In this document: piece after piece, positions 1-7,568 of the stretch
How positions within the stretch are numbered: position 1 is the first letter of the stretch
How the letters are laid out: every line of letters starts with the position of its first letter
Source: Flammeovirgaceae bacterium
GTDB lineage: Bacteria; Bacteroidota; Bacteroidia; Cytophagales; Cyclobacteriaceae
Reading direction: 5' to 3'
Assembly: GCA_003229495.1 (NCBI GenBank)
Contig: QIEB01000164.1
Location: 1-16,645, forward strand
Length of the DNA: 16,645 nt
The notes under the pieces: model-generated
Told to the model about the DNA's origin: nothing
Database searches by the model: none
The model's input: only the letters and a program-made list of their open reading frames with translations
Made by a program: the position numbers and the translations under genes

Positions 1-1426
1 TAATTTCCTGAGCAAGTTTAACTTTCTTGCCCGGGCCTTTCAACCGAAACTGCGTAGCTTGAGTGGGGCCATACATCAGATGGATCCAAAGTCTGGGATG
101 TCGAAGGAAGTACCAGAACAAAGGAGGATTACAGCCAATAATACCGGCCAGATCATACATATATCGTTGATAATCTACCAAGCTCCGGATACGCTCAGCA
201 TTTCCTTCAAATTGCTCTAAGTAAAGCTCAAAATCACCAGCGGCTACCAGTTTCATTTCTTCTGGGCTTGGCAACTTTTTGTCACCAACGAATACCATCG
301 CACAATACCGGGCTTGCATTTCCATTATGGGGAATTGACTGCCAAAACCAGGTCGCGCCCATCCTACCCAAGCCAGGGTATCTCCAACATCAGGATGGAA
401 CATATGTTTATACATGTGCCGTGGATCGCAGTTTTGCAATGCTCGAGGCATAAAGCTGGTGCGGTTTAGGTACCCTGTACAAAACACGATGGCATCAATA
501 TTTTCAAGAGTTAAACCATCTGCAGTGCTGAGAGTGCGGCCACCATCTAGTACATCGACTATGTCCTCAACCACTTTGCAGCCATGATGGGCAATCGCCT
601 GAGGTAATGCCAGGGTCTTGGTGCCGTAGATACCCCAAATACCCCAGCGGGCCTGAACGCGATCGTTGAGGTCAGCCAGAGCGTCAAAGACGGGATCCTG
701 TCGGGCGCGTTCAAGTTTTAGTACAAACGGGCTCAACTGTGCCCCAAATTCACGGGGAAGGTCCCAAATACCACGGTGGGTAGAAACATCGGCGGCATGT
801 CCACCGCGCTTACGGGGAACTACCCAACCAGTAGATTCTCTCAGACTTATAAAGCACTGTTCAGCCACCTGGGAAATCTCATAAGCCACATCAGAGCCAG
901 ATTCACCTCCGCCCACCACCAGTACCCGCTTCCCTTCAAATGGCCGGGCGTTGATAAAATTTTTGGAATGAGATACAGAGACATTGGCAAGTGACTCTCT
1001 CCAATCCGGATATCTTGGGATGCGGTTGTTGCCAATGGCCAATATCAAACGGCGACTTTGAATCTGTTCGCCAGAATCAAGAGTAACTTCCCATCCATAT
1101 TCATTCAGCGCTACTACTGAAGTAACCTTTGCACCTAAGCGTATGTGATCCATACAACCAAAATGTTCGGCATAATCAGTCCAGTATTTCACCGCCTCAT
1201 CTTTGGTCCAGAAGTGATGACATTTATCATCGCCCACCCAAAAATCAGAAAACATGCTAAAAGTTACAGAAGAGGTTAGCACCAGATTGTCATAACTCTT
1301 TGAAAAAGTACCTCCAAGTTTATCAGATTGTTCCAGGCATAAAATTTCGTTTAGGCCATGCTCCAGCAATTCTTTGGTGGCAACAATTCCGGCGGGTCCG
1401 GCTCCTATAATGATGCAATCGATCAT
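1..1426 (-). CDS. Flavin-containing monooxygenase (FAD/NADPH), C-terminus cut by window edge
   Basis: The minus-strand frame is open from the ATG at 1426 to the left edge, about 475 residues with no stop, so the gene is partial. An FAD Rossmann motif GAGPAG lies at residues 8-13 and a second, NADPH-type dinucleotide motif GGGESGSD at about 172-179. Just before it, SVSHSKNF (about 150-157) resembles the FMO fingerprint FxGxxxHxxxF, although the first Phe and Gly are replaced. Further on, the frame has the FMO-like GFGSQFP stretch. The family oxygenates soft nucleophiles (N or S) or ketones using NADPH and O2; the substrate cannot be told from sequence. It diverges from the sulfotransferase gene with about 196 bp between the start codons. 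Its codons look richer in G+C than those of the nitrate reductase genes, which might reflect transfer; I did not measure this. Confidence 0.9.
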   Translation of the reverse strand, partial: MIDCIIIGAGPAGIVATKELLEHGLNEILCLEQSDKLGGTFSKSYDNLVLTSSVTFSMFSDFWVGDDKCHHFWTKDEAVKYWTDYAEHFGCMDHIRLGAKVTSVVALNEYGWEVTLDSGEQIQSRRLILAIGNNRIPRYPDWRESLANVSVSHSKNFINARPFEGKRVLVVGGGESGSDVAYEISQVAEQCFISLRESTGWVVPRKRGGHAADVSTHRGIWDLPREFGAQLSPFVLKLERARQDPVFDALADLNDRVQARWGIWGIYGTKTLALPQAIAHHGCKVVEDIVDVLDGGRTLSTADGLTLENIDAIVFCTGYLNRTSFMPRALQNCDPRHMYKHMFHPDVGDTLAWVGWARPGFGSQFPIMEMQARYCAMVFVGDKKLPSPEEMKLVAAGDFELYLEQFEGNAERIRSLVDYQRYMYDLAGIIGCNPPLFWYFLRHPRLWIHLMYGPTQATQFRLKGPGKKVKLAQEI

Positions 1427-1557
1427 TGATGCTTTTCTTTATTAATCTTATACCGATTATCACTTCCTTTTAAAATAGCACATAAAACTAAAATTTCGTG
1501 CTAAGAGCCGGAGGTTACTTAAAATACTTGCTCAGCTGAATTGGTTTTCCAGCTTAA

Positions 1558-1574
1558 AGATAATAGTGTTATCT
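1558..1574. promoter_or_regulatory. Inverted repeat upstream of sulfotransferase gene
   Basis: AGATAA-TAGTG-TTATCT is a perfect 6-bp inverted repeat with a 5-bp spacer. It ends 48 bp before the ATG at 1623 in the divergent intergenic region. Its position suits an operator or a short RNA hairpin. It does not match the GATATnnAG operator found elsewhere in the window. Function is unproven. Confidence 0.3.
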
Positions 1575-1622
1575 GAGAAAAAGATTTAATTTCCTATATT
1601 GACAATAAAAAATAGAGAAACC

Positions 1623-2312
1623 ATGTCTTTAAAAATAATAGGCGCCGGACTTCCAAGAACCGGAACAAACAGTTTAAAAAGATCTCTGGAAATGTTAGGG
1701 GTTACGAAATGTTATCATATGAAAACCCTCTTGACAAACCCTGAGCAACTTCCCTTATGGCTTCAGTTGGAAGATACTGGAAGCACTGATTGGGATACCT
1801 TGTATATCGGTTTTCAAGGATCTGTAGATTTTCCATGCTATCCGTTTTATAAAGAACACCTTAAGCGATATCCCGATGCCAAAGTGATACTCACGGTAAG
1901 AGACTTTGATTCCTGGTATAAAAGTGTGAAAAGTACCATATGGACTGCAGGTCCGCAAAACTTGGGTGAGAAGTTGGTAATGTTGGGTCGAATGCTCACC
2001 AATCCTCGGGTTAAAAAGGTGGTTATGTGTATCAAATTCGTGAAACGCATGTTATGGGAAAAACAGTTTCAGGGGCGATTTGAAGATGCTGCCTTTACCG
2101 AAGAAGTATTTAACAAACATACTGATGAGGTTAAGGCCCATGTTCCTGCTGATCAATTATTGGTCTATGATGTTCGGGATGGCTGGGATCCTTTATGTGA
2201 GTTTCTGGGGGTTGCCGCACCTACTGAGCCTCTGCCCCATTTAAATAAAAGAGAAAACTTCAAAACCATGTTGCAAGGTCTGATAAAGACCGGGAATATG
2301 GATGAAGGATAG
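1623..2312 (+). CDS. Sulfotransferase family protein (PAPS-dependent type)
   Basis: This 229-residue protein begins with a P-loop-like PAPS-binding motif, GAGLPRTGTNSL (residues 7-18). It has the second cofactor segment VILTVRDFDSWYKS, where the RDxxxWxxS pattern binds the 3'-phosphate of PAPS. The length and motifs fit the compact bacterial sulfotransferase family (Sulfotransfer_4 type), which moves sulfate from PAPS to a hydroxyl or amine; the acceptor is unknown. The frame could extend upstream to a TTG at 1599. I prefer the ATG at 1623 because it places the P-loop at the usual distance from the N-terminus and follows an A/G-rich leader. The chorismate lyase-like gene follows within about 16 bp, so the two are probably co-transcribed. 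Confidence 0.85.
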   Translation: MSLKIIGAGLPRTGTNSLKRSLEMLGVTKCYHMKTLLTNPEQLPLWLQLEDTGSTDWDTLYIGFQGSVDFPCYPFYKEHLKRYPDAKVILTVRDFDSWYKSVKSTIWTAGPQNLGEKLVMLGRMLTNPRVKKVVMCIKFVKRMLWEKQFQGRFEDAAFTEEVFNKHTDEVKAHVPADQLLVYDVRDGWDPLCEFLGVAAPTEPLPHLNKRENFKTMLQGLIKTGNMDEG

Positions 2313-2315
2313 GAG
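2311..2315 (+). promoter_or_regulatory. Possible ribosome binding site for chorismate lyase-like gene
   Basis: AGGAG overlaps the stop codon of the sulfotransferase gene. It lies 13 bases before the ATG at 2329, a long but tolerable spacing. It supports 2329 over the in-frame ATG at 2302, which would overlap the upstream gene by 11 bases. Shine-Dalgarno motifs are weak in this type of genome, so the evidence is modest. Confidence 0.35.
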
Positions 2316-2328
2316 ACAAGTAATAAGT

Positions 2329-2904
2329 ATGACTGAACACGGTGTTCCCTGGTTCAAACTGGATCCTGTGTGGGAGGGGGGAGAAGAAATAATACTACAG
2401 GGATTGCCCAGCGACCAGATTTCACCAATCTGGCAATTATTACTTTTAGGGGATGGTTCTACTACCAGGCATTTGCAGCTTTTAACCGGCGAATCGATTG
2501 AGGTGGACATCATTGACATGTCCCCTATCGGAATTAGCTCCGATGGTGCTCCCGATTCAATTGAAAATGTCCCTGGCCCAAGATTAAGACGGCAAGTATG
2601 GCTGAGGACAGCGTCCGGGCAGAGACTGGCTTACGCCACATCGTGGTGGGAGGAACGTAGGGTAAACGAGTTTCTAAAAAATCAGTCTTTGCCCATTTGG
2701 TCAAGTCTTGCACTTTCCCGGACAGAGTTGTTTAGGGATGTACAGGGAGTCCACGTTGGACATTCAAACCAATTGGCAAGAGCTTTTGGAGAGACAGGTC
2801 CGTTTTGGGGACGACATTATCTGTTTTGGCATCAAGGTCGACCAATCACCGTAATTTATGAGGTGTTTTCCCCTTATCTGAAAAAATATTTGGGAGAGGC
2901 TTAG
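2329..2904 (+). CDS. Chorismate lyase-like protein (DUF98/UbiC-type, cyanobacterial style)
   Basis: The 191-residue product closely follows the pattern I know from cyanobacterial chorismate lyase (4-hydroxybenzoate synthase, DUF98/PF01947). It has an early SPIWQLLLLGDGSTTRHLQLL block, a central RRQVWLRTASGQRLAYATSWW block, SLPIWSSL with RTELFRDVQG, then GPFWGRHYLFW and a final VIYEVFSP. The family converts chorismate to 4-hydroxybenzoate and pyruvate in the cytoplasm. The conserved Arg of the WLRT region and the Glu of YEVF are the plausible catalytic residues by analogy with UbiC. An alternative ATG at 2302 would add nine residues. The host is unlikely to make ubiquinone, the usual purpose of 4-hydroxybenzoate, so the product may feed another pathway. 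The gene ends tail-to-tail with the next gene, sharing four bases (2901-2904). Confidence 0.8.
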   Translation: MTEHGVPWFKLDPVWEGGEEIILQGLPSDQISPIWQLLLLGDGSTTRHLQLLTGESIEVDIIDMSPIGISSDGAPDSIENVPGPRLRRQVWLRTASGQRLAYATSWWEERRVNEFLKNQSLPIWSSLALSRTELFRDVQGVHVGHSNQLARAFGETGPFWGRHYLFWHQGRPITVIYEVFSPYLKKYLGEA

Positions 2905-4004
2905 AAACTTGCCTTCATGGCTTTTGTCTTTTGTTGATATCCGGATATGATCTGAGATCTATTCTCTTTATCAGCGTAAGCAGGTCTGATCGCCCAGCTG
3001 ATTTTGTTTTGTTTACTGAATACGATCCACCAAAAAAAGAATAGAGTTGAAGCAAAAACCGCAGCTTCCATTGACCATACCGGCAATATTCCCGTTAAAT
3101 CAATTAGCATTCCGTTCCCTGGGATAGTGCCAAAACCGAGCAAAGCTGGTAACCTAAACCAATAATAACAGGAAACTGCTGCCGCAGAAAAAATTGCTGT
3201 TAAAATTTTCTCTTTAAAGAAACTCCTTAAGATCAAGAATAAAGCGAGTGTCACAGTAAGACCAATCAGGGGAGGCATGTAAATTGATATTAGTTGTCCA
3301 ATGCCCGTTATTCCGGGGTAATTAGGAACCTGATACCATCCCCAGATAAATCCTGGGAATCCACCCACCATTAATAGGCCGGTTATTTTTTGATAAATTA
3401 TTTTGTTTGATTGAAGAGGACTAACACCGGAAGTGGTATCGGGACATGGAGTTACACAACGGTAGCATTTATCGCAATGGGCATTAGGTAACGACCATCT
3501 ATTATTTATCCCGTATAATTTTTCGACAGGATACACAGGGCATAAACCTGAACACCAAGCGCTCTTCCATTCAAATAATGTCCCTGCAATTACTGAAATC
3601 GATCCCAAGGACATTAATAATATAGCTGTGGCCAATCCGTTCTCATCAAAAATGACATGTCTCATAGGCAGAATCATCAATAAAGCAATCACAGCGATCA
3701 GGCTCAATTTACCTGTTTGTGCTTCGGTTAATTTTTTTCTTTTTGAAATACCCATATGTCTAGGAAACAATGCAATTGTTGACAATGGGCAAACGTTTCT
3801 CCACAATCCTACTGCTACCACAAAAAGTGCAGGAGCAATAGGAATTAATACATTCCAAAATAAGTGAAGACCCATAGTTGGGTAAAATATCAAATTGAAA
3901 AGAATAAAAATCCCCGTTAGCCAAACCAAAGTTTGAACTATGCGCCAGACTAAAATTGATCGTTGCGATAATTGATCTCCTGATTTAAAGTTGTGATTAC
4001 TCAT
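2901..4004 (-). CDS. Polytopic membrane 4Fe-4S protein, NapH/NosR-like
   Basis: This 367-residue protein has several hydrophobic membrane-spanning stretches, roughly at residues 22-40, 52-68, 100-115, 124-142 and four or more in the C-terminal half. Its cysteines follow the NapH/NosR/CcoG plan: a VCP motif at C72, a CSGLCP motif at C151 and C155, and one ferredoxin-type cluster site C177-x2-C180-x2-C183-x3-C187. Proteins of this kind pass electrons across or along the membrane to periplasmic or cytoplasmic redox partners in denitrification. No NapG or NosZ partner is seen nearby, so its specific partner is unknown. It lies 47 bp downstream of the RIC gene on the same strand, with an A-rich leader before the ATG. 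This suggests a two-gene operon linked to nitrogen-oxide metabolism. Confidence 0.75.
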   Translation of the reverse strand: MSNHNFKSGDQLSQRSILVWRIVQTLVWLTGIFILFNLIFYPTMGLHLFWNVLIPIAPALFVVAVGLWRNVCPLSTIALFPRHMGISKRKKLTEAQTGKLSLIAVIALLMILPMRHVIFDENGLATAILLMSLGSISVIAGTLFEWKSAWCSGLCPVYPVEKLYGINNRWSLPNAHCDKCYRCVTPCPDTTSGVSPLQSNKIIYQKITGLLMVGGFPGFIWGWYQVPNYPGITGIGQLISIYMPPLIGLTVTLALFLILRSFFKEKILTAIFSAAAVSCYYWFRLPALLGFGTIPGNGMLIDLTGILPVWSMEAAVFASTLFFFWWIVFSKQNKISWAIRPAYADKENRSQIISGYQQKTKAMKASF

Positions 4005-4051
4005 TTCTTTTTTTTATAAAAAAGCTTATCGTTAAGAAGTAGGCGTACGAC

Positions 4052-4792
4052 CTATCTTAATAATTCTTCCTCCAAATTTATTGATTTGGGAAACAGAATA
4101 TTATTCTCCAGATGGATGTGTTGATGCAAATCGTTTTCGAACTCTTGTAGTTTGCCATACAATACCCTATAAGTGTTGCACGCCTCTTCAGGTGGATTGT
4201 ATCCGTTGCTCAGTTCGCGGATAGCTTGCATATTCCCCCCAGCCGAGTCATGTTCCATCTCCATCATGTTAATGGGGTTCCTAATGGTTCCAAATGGTGA
4301 TGGAGCTAACAATTCATTATTGCGTTTAGCCATGGCCATTTGCCTGATGTAAGGGAACAGTATGGATTCTTCTTTGTCCATATGTATGGGTAATTCATTG
4401 GCAATTGCCCGGTAAAGGCTGTCTATTTCAATTAATTCAGGATGACTGTTTCCGTGAACCTTTGCAACTTTTGTACTGAACTCATCCAGTAAGGGAAGCG
4501 CTTGGTTTACATATTTATGGTGTTTCTCGGTAATATAGTCCGAGAGGACATCAAGCTCCCAGTTATGGTAATCATGCGAAACTTGTGGTATTTCATCAAG
4601 TTCGTTCAATGCTTGTTTTACTTCCGCCAGGTCAATTCCCCTTTTATTACAGGTTTTATCCAACAGTTCTTTACCGCCACAGCAGAAATCGATTCCGAAT
4701 CTTTTAAATACTTCAGCTTTGCGATAGTCATTAGCTACCATTTCGCCTATGGTGGGTTCAGTTTGGTTGTTTTCTATTTCTTGAGTATCCAT
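4052..4792 (-). CDS. ric: Iron-sulfur cluster repair di-iron protein RIC (ScdA/YtfE/DnrN family)
   Basis: The 246-residue product has the ScdA N-terminal domain with the signature GIDFCCGG (C37, C38), followed by a hemerythrin-like four-helix domain. The likely di-iron ligands are H91 or H92, H137 with E141 (HMDKEES), H181 (MEHDSAG), and H225 with E229 (HIHLENN), matching the YtfE ligand pattern. RIC proteins repair Fe-S clusters damaged by nitric oxide or peroxide and have been linked to NO or nitrite handling. The start codon lies 59 bp from the palindromic operator at 4852-4871, shared with the divergent nrdJ gene, so control by an NO- or Fe-S-sensing Rrf2 regulator is plausible. Its gene neighbour is the NapH/NosR-like membrane protein. 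Confidence 0.93.
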   Translation of the reverse strand: MDTQEIENNQTEPTIGEMVANDYRKAEVFKRFGIDFCCGGKELLDKTCNKRGIDLAEVKQALNELDEIPQVSHDYHNWELDVLSDYITEKHHKYVNQALPLLDEFSTKVAKVHGNSHPELIEIDSLYRAIANELPIHMDKEESILFPYIRQMAMAKRNNELLAPSPFGTIRNPINMMEMEHDSAGGNMQAIRELSNGYNPPEEACNTYRVLYGKLQEFENDLHQHIHLENNILFPKSINLEEELLR

Positions 4793-4851
4793 GGGTTTAT
4801 TTCTTTTTTGTTTTTGAAAATATAAATATAAACAAATGTTTAATATATATA

Positions 4852-4871
4852 GATATAAAGGTCTGTATATC
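4852..4871. promoter_or_regulatory. Predicted Rrf2-type operator, copy 1 (ric / nrdJ divergent promoter)
   Basis: The site is GATATAAAG-GT-CTGTATATC, an inverted repeat with 9-bp arms matching at 8 of 9 positions around a 2-bp spacer. The same pattern recurs at 10706 and 11285. Two bases after the palindrome comes TATTTTAG (4873-4880), resembling the Bacteroidota -7 element TAnnTTTG. The following TTAGTAAAAAT is identical to the sequence after copy 2. The site sits 45 bp before nrdJ and 59 bp before ric, so one bound repressor could control both directions. Confidence 0.65.
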
Positions 4872-4888
4872 CTATTTTAGTAAAAATT

Positions 4889-4902
4889 TTCTCGCCCGAG
4901 AA
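4889..4902 (+). other. Short perfect palindrome in nrdJ leader
   Basis: TTCTCG-CC-CGAGAA lies between the putative promoter and the nrdJ start at 4917. It could form a small hairpin in the leader RNA, but the leader is far too short for a cobalamin riboswitch. It may be chance. Confidence 0.25.
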
Positions 4903-4916
4903 CAGAGCCGCCGGTT

Positions 4917-7541
4917 ATGAAACAACATCGATCAATTAAGGAAGCCACCTTAGAGTTTGACTTCGATTCTTCATTACAGTCATTCAATAGCGAGAAATTG
5001 GTTGATGAAGGACAAAAGTCACTTTCATCAGATGATGTTATGGCAGCAGCTACGCAATATTTTGAAGGCGATGAACTGGCAGCTAAGGTTTGGATGAGCA
5101 AATACGCGCTCAAAGGTTCAACAGGTAAGATCTACGAAAAAACACCTGACGACATGCATAGAAGAATGGCCAGGGAAATAGCCAGAATAGAAGGCAAATA
5201 TCCCAATGGCTTGACTGAGGAACAGATTTATGGTGTGTTCAGGAGGTTTAAATACATTGTACCTCAGGGAGGATCGATGGCTGGGATAGGCAATGATCAC
5301 CAAATAGTATCATTGTCAAACTGTTTTGTAATCGGCCATGATGGCGATGGGGATTCCTATGGTGCCATTTTGCAAACAGACCAGGAACAAGTGCAGTTGA
5401 TGAAACGTCGGGGAGGAGTTGGTCACGATCTGTCACAAATTAGACCCAAGGGAAGCCCAGTGATGAACAGTGCCATCACTTCCACTGGAGTTGTCACTTT
5501 TATGGAGAGATATTCCAATTCCACCAGGGAAGTAGCCCAGGACGGACGCAGGGGTGCTCTGATGCTTTCAATTTCTGTCCAGCATCCTGATGTAGAAGAC
5601 TTCATCAACGCAAAAACAGATACTTCCAAGATAACCGGGGCCAATGTTTCTATTAGAATAGATGATGACTTTATGCAGGCGGTTGAACTTGACAGTGATT
5701 ATTTACTTCAGTTCCCGGTTGAATCGGATGCTCCAATTTTTAAAAAAAGCGTTAAAGCCAGGTATATATGGAATAAGATCGTTCATAATGCCTGGAAGTT
5801 CGCAGAGCCAGGAATTTTATTCTGGGATACCATCATCAGGGAGTCAATTCCGGATTGTTATCCAGACCTGGGATTTAAGACAGTTTCCACCAATCCCTGT
5901 GGTGAAATACCACTTTGTCCATACGACAGTTGCAGATTGTTGGCAATTAACCTGTACAATTATGTAAACCACCCGTTTACCGGAGATGCCACCTTTGACT
6001 TTAAACTTTTCGAGGCCCATGTTGAAATAGCCCAACGCATCATGGACGATATTGTGGACCTGGAAATTGAAAAGATTGATAGGATCATACAAAAGATCGG
6101 ATCGGATCCTCAAGCATCCGATGTGAAAAAGACAGAGCTCCATTTATGGAAGAAAATCCAAAACAAATGCATCCAGGGGAGACGAATAGGTATTGGCGTT
6201 ACTGCAGAAGCGGACATGTTGGCAGCCCTCGGTCTCAAATATGGAGGAACTGAGGCGATTAACTTTGCCGTGAAAGTTCATAAAAAGCTTGCCCTTACCG
6301 CTTACCACTCTTCCATTAAGTTGGCCAAGGAGCGGGGTGCTTTCCCTATTTTTGACCCTGAAAAAGAACAGCAGAATCCGTTCATTAACAGAATAAAACG
6401 AGCGGACCAGGGGCTTTACCAGGAAATGATACAGTATGGTCGCAGAAATATCGCCATGCTTACCATAGCTCCTACCGGCACTACCAGTCTGATGACTCAA
6501 ACCACTTCAGGCATTGAGCCTCTTTTTAGTGTTGCATATAAGAGGCGCAGAAAAATTAACCACCAGGAAAAAAGGACGGAATCGGATTTAACGGATATTC
6601 TAGGTGATAACTGGGAAGAATATAAGGTATTCCATCACAAATTCGCTTGCTGGATGAAAAAAATGGGATTCGATTCAAAGAATGATTCGAGTTTGAATGA
6701 CTCTAAACTGAGTGAAATTATTGAAAAGTCACCCTACTACCAGGCTGTAGCTAACGATATAGATTGGATCAAAAAGGTAGAAATGCAAGGGGCTATCCAG
6801 TCTTGGGTAGATCACTCAATTAGTGTTACAGTGAATGTTCCCAGAGAGACCGCAGAAGAATCAATTGATAAAATTTACTTTAAGGCCTGGGAAAGTGGTT
6901 GCAAGGGTGTGACCGTTTACCGGGAAGGGTCCAGGGACGGTGTACTGGTCTCAGATGCTTCCAAAAGCAGTAAAACAATAGGAGATCTGTTAGAAACAAA
7001 ACCTCCACCTAGACCAGTATTAATGACCGCGAGAATTATCAGATTCCGCAATCAAAACGAAAAATGGATTGCCGTTGTTGGCATGCTCAAAGGAAAACCC
7101 TACGAAATATTCACCGGCTGTGCAGAAGATTCCATGCTGATTCCTCCATACGTTGAACAGGGATGGGTTATCAAGAATAAAGCCGGCGATGGCAAAAGTC
7201 GTTATGATTTCCAATATGAAGATAAAGACGGCTATAAGATAACCTTTGAAGGCTTATCAAGATCCTTTAATAAGGAGTACTGGAATCTGGCCAAGTTAAT
7301 ATCCGGTGTTCTGAGGCACGGAATGCCCATTAAATCCGTGGTTGAGGTGGTCTCAAACCTTCATCTCGATGATGAATCCTTGAACACCTGGAAGAATGGA
7401 GTTATTCGAGCACTGTCAAAGTTTATCCCTGATGGTACCAGGGTAAAAGATGGTAGTTGCCCGGAATGCGACAACCAGGCGCTGGAATACCAAGAGGGTT
7501 GCCTGACTTGCAAAAATTGCGGGTATACTAAATGTAGTTAG
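4917..7541 (+). CDS. nrdJ: Adenosylcobalamin-dependent (class II) ribonucleotide reductase
   Basis: The 874-residue product converts ribonucleotides to deoxyribonucleotides, using adenosylcobalamin to make its thiyl radical, so it needs no oxygen. The redox cysteine is in LSNCF (C136). KRRGGVGHDLSQIRP follows at about 163-177. The active-site motif NPCGE gives N326, C328 and E330, and the phosphate-binding APTGTTS is at 518-524. After about residue 700 comes a TSCPD-like domain. It ends with a cysteine-rich tail (C848, C851, C862, C865, C868, C873), as expected for the thiol-shuttling or zinc-binding C-terminus. No N-terminal ATP-cone is evident. The gene starts 45 bp after operator copy 1 and is followed after 27 bp by the desaturase, so it heads a four-gene operon. 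Radical-tyrosine class I reductases are sensitive to nitric oxide and low oxygen, so this location beside denitrification genes makes sense. Confidence 0.96.
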   Translation: MKQHRSIKEATLEFDFDSSLQSFNSEKLVDEGQKSLSSDDVMAAATQYFEGDELAAKVWMSKYALKGSTGKIYEKTPDDMHRRMAREIARIEGKYPNGLTEEQIYGVFRRFKYIVPQGGSMAGIGNDHQIVSLSNCFVIGHDGDGDSYGAILQTDQEQVQLMKRRGGVGHDLSQIRPKGSPVMNSAITSTGVVTFMERYSNSTREVAQDGRRGALMLSISVQHPDVEDFINAKTDTSKITGANVSIRIDDDFMQAVELDSDYLLQFPVESDAPIFKKSVKARYIWNKIVHNAWKFAEPGILFWDTIIRESIPDCYPDLGFKTVSTNPCGEIPLCPYDSCRLLAINLYNYVNHPFTGDATFDFKLFEAHVEIAQRIMDDIVDLEIEKIDRIIQKIGSDPQASDVKKTELHLWKKIQNKCIQGRRIGIGVTAEADMLAALGLKYGGTEAINFAVKVHKKLALTAYHSSIKLAKERGAFPIFDPEKEQQNPFINRIKRADQGLYQEMIQYGRRNIAMLTIAPTGTTSLMTQTTSGIEPLFSVAYKRRRKINHQEKRTESDLTDILGDNWEEYKVFHHKFACWMKKMGFDSKNDSSLNDSKLSEIIEKSPYYQAVANDIDWIKKVEMQGAIQSWVDHSISVTVNVPRETAEESIDKIYFKAWESGCKGVTVYREGSRDGVLVSDASKSSKTIGDLLETKPPPRPVLMTARIIRFRNQNEKWIAVVGMLKGKPYEIFTGCAEDSMLIPPYVEQGWVIKNKAGDGKSRYDFQYEDKDGYKITFEGLSRSFNKEYWNLAKLISGVLRHGMPIKSVVEVVSNLHLDDESLNTWKNGVIRALSKFIPDGTRVKDGSCPECDNQALEYQEGCLTCKNCGYTKCS

Positions 7542-7568
7542 TGGATTAAATAACATAAACACAAAAAA

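Noticed and set aside
268..1035. Short open frames on both strands within the first kilobase
   Set aside because: They lie inside the long monooxygenase frame, which has clear FAD and NADPH motifs; the short frames resemble nothing.
1598..1605. TTGACA at 1600 as a -35 promoter box
   Set aside because: It is only about 20 bp from the start codon and no matching -10 fits; Bacteroidota promoters use a different consensus.
1599..1622. TTG-initiated N-terminal extension of the sulfotransferase
   Set aside because: The ATG at 1623 places the PAPS P-loop at the usual distance from the N-terminus; the extra eight residues look like leader sequence.
4502..4825. 107-codon plus-strand frame opposite ric
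   Set aside because: It is antisense to a gene with confident RIC motifs and its hydrophobic translation is a by-product of the AT-rich complement.
4793..4916. Cobalamin riboswitch before nrdJ
   Set aside because: The region is only 124 bp, very AT-rich, and has no B12-box-like conserved elements; a palindromic protein operator explains it better.
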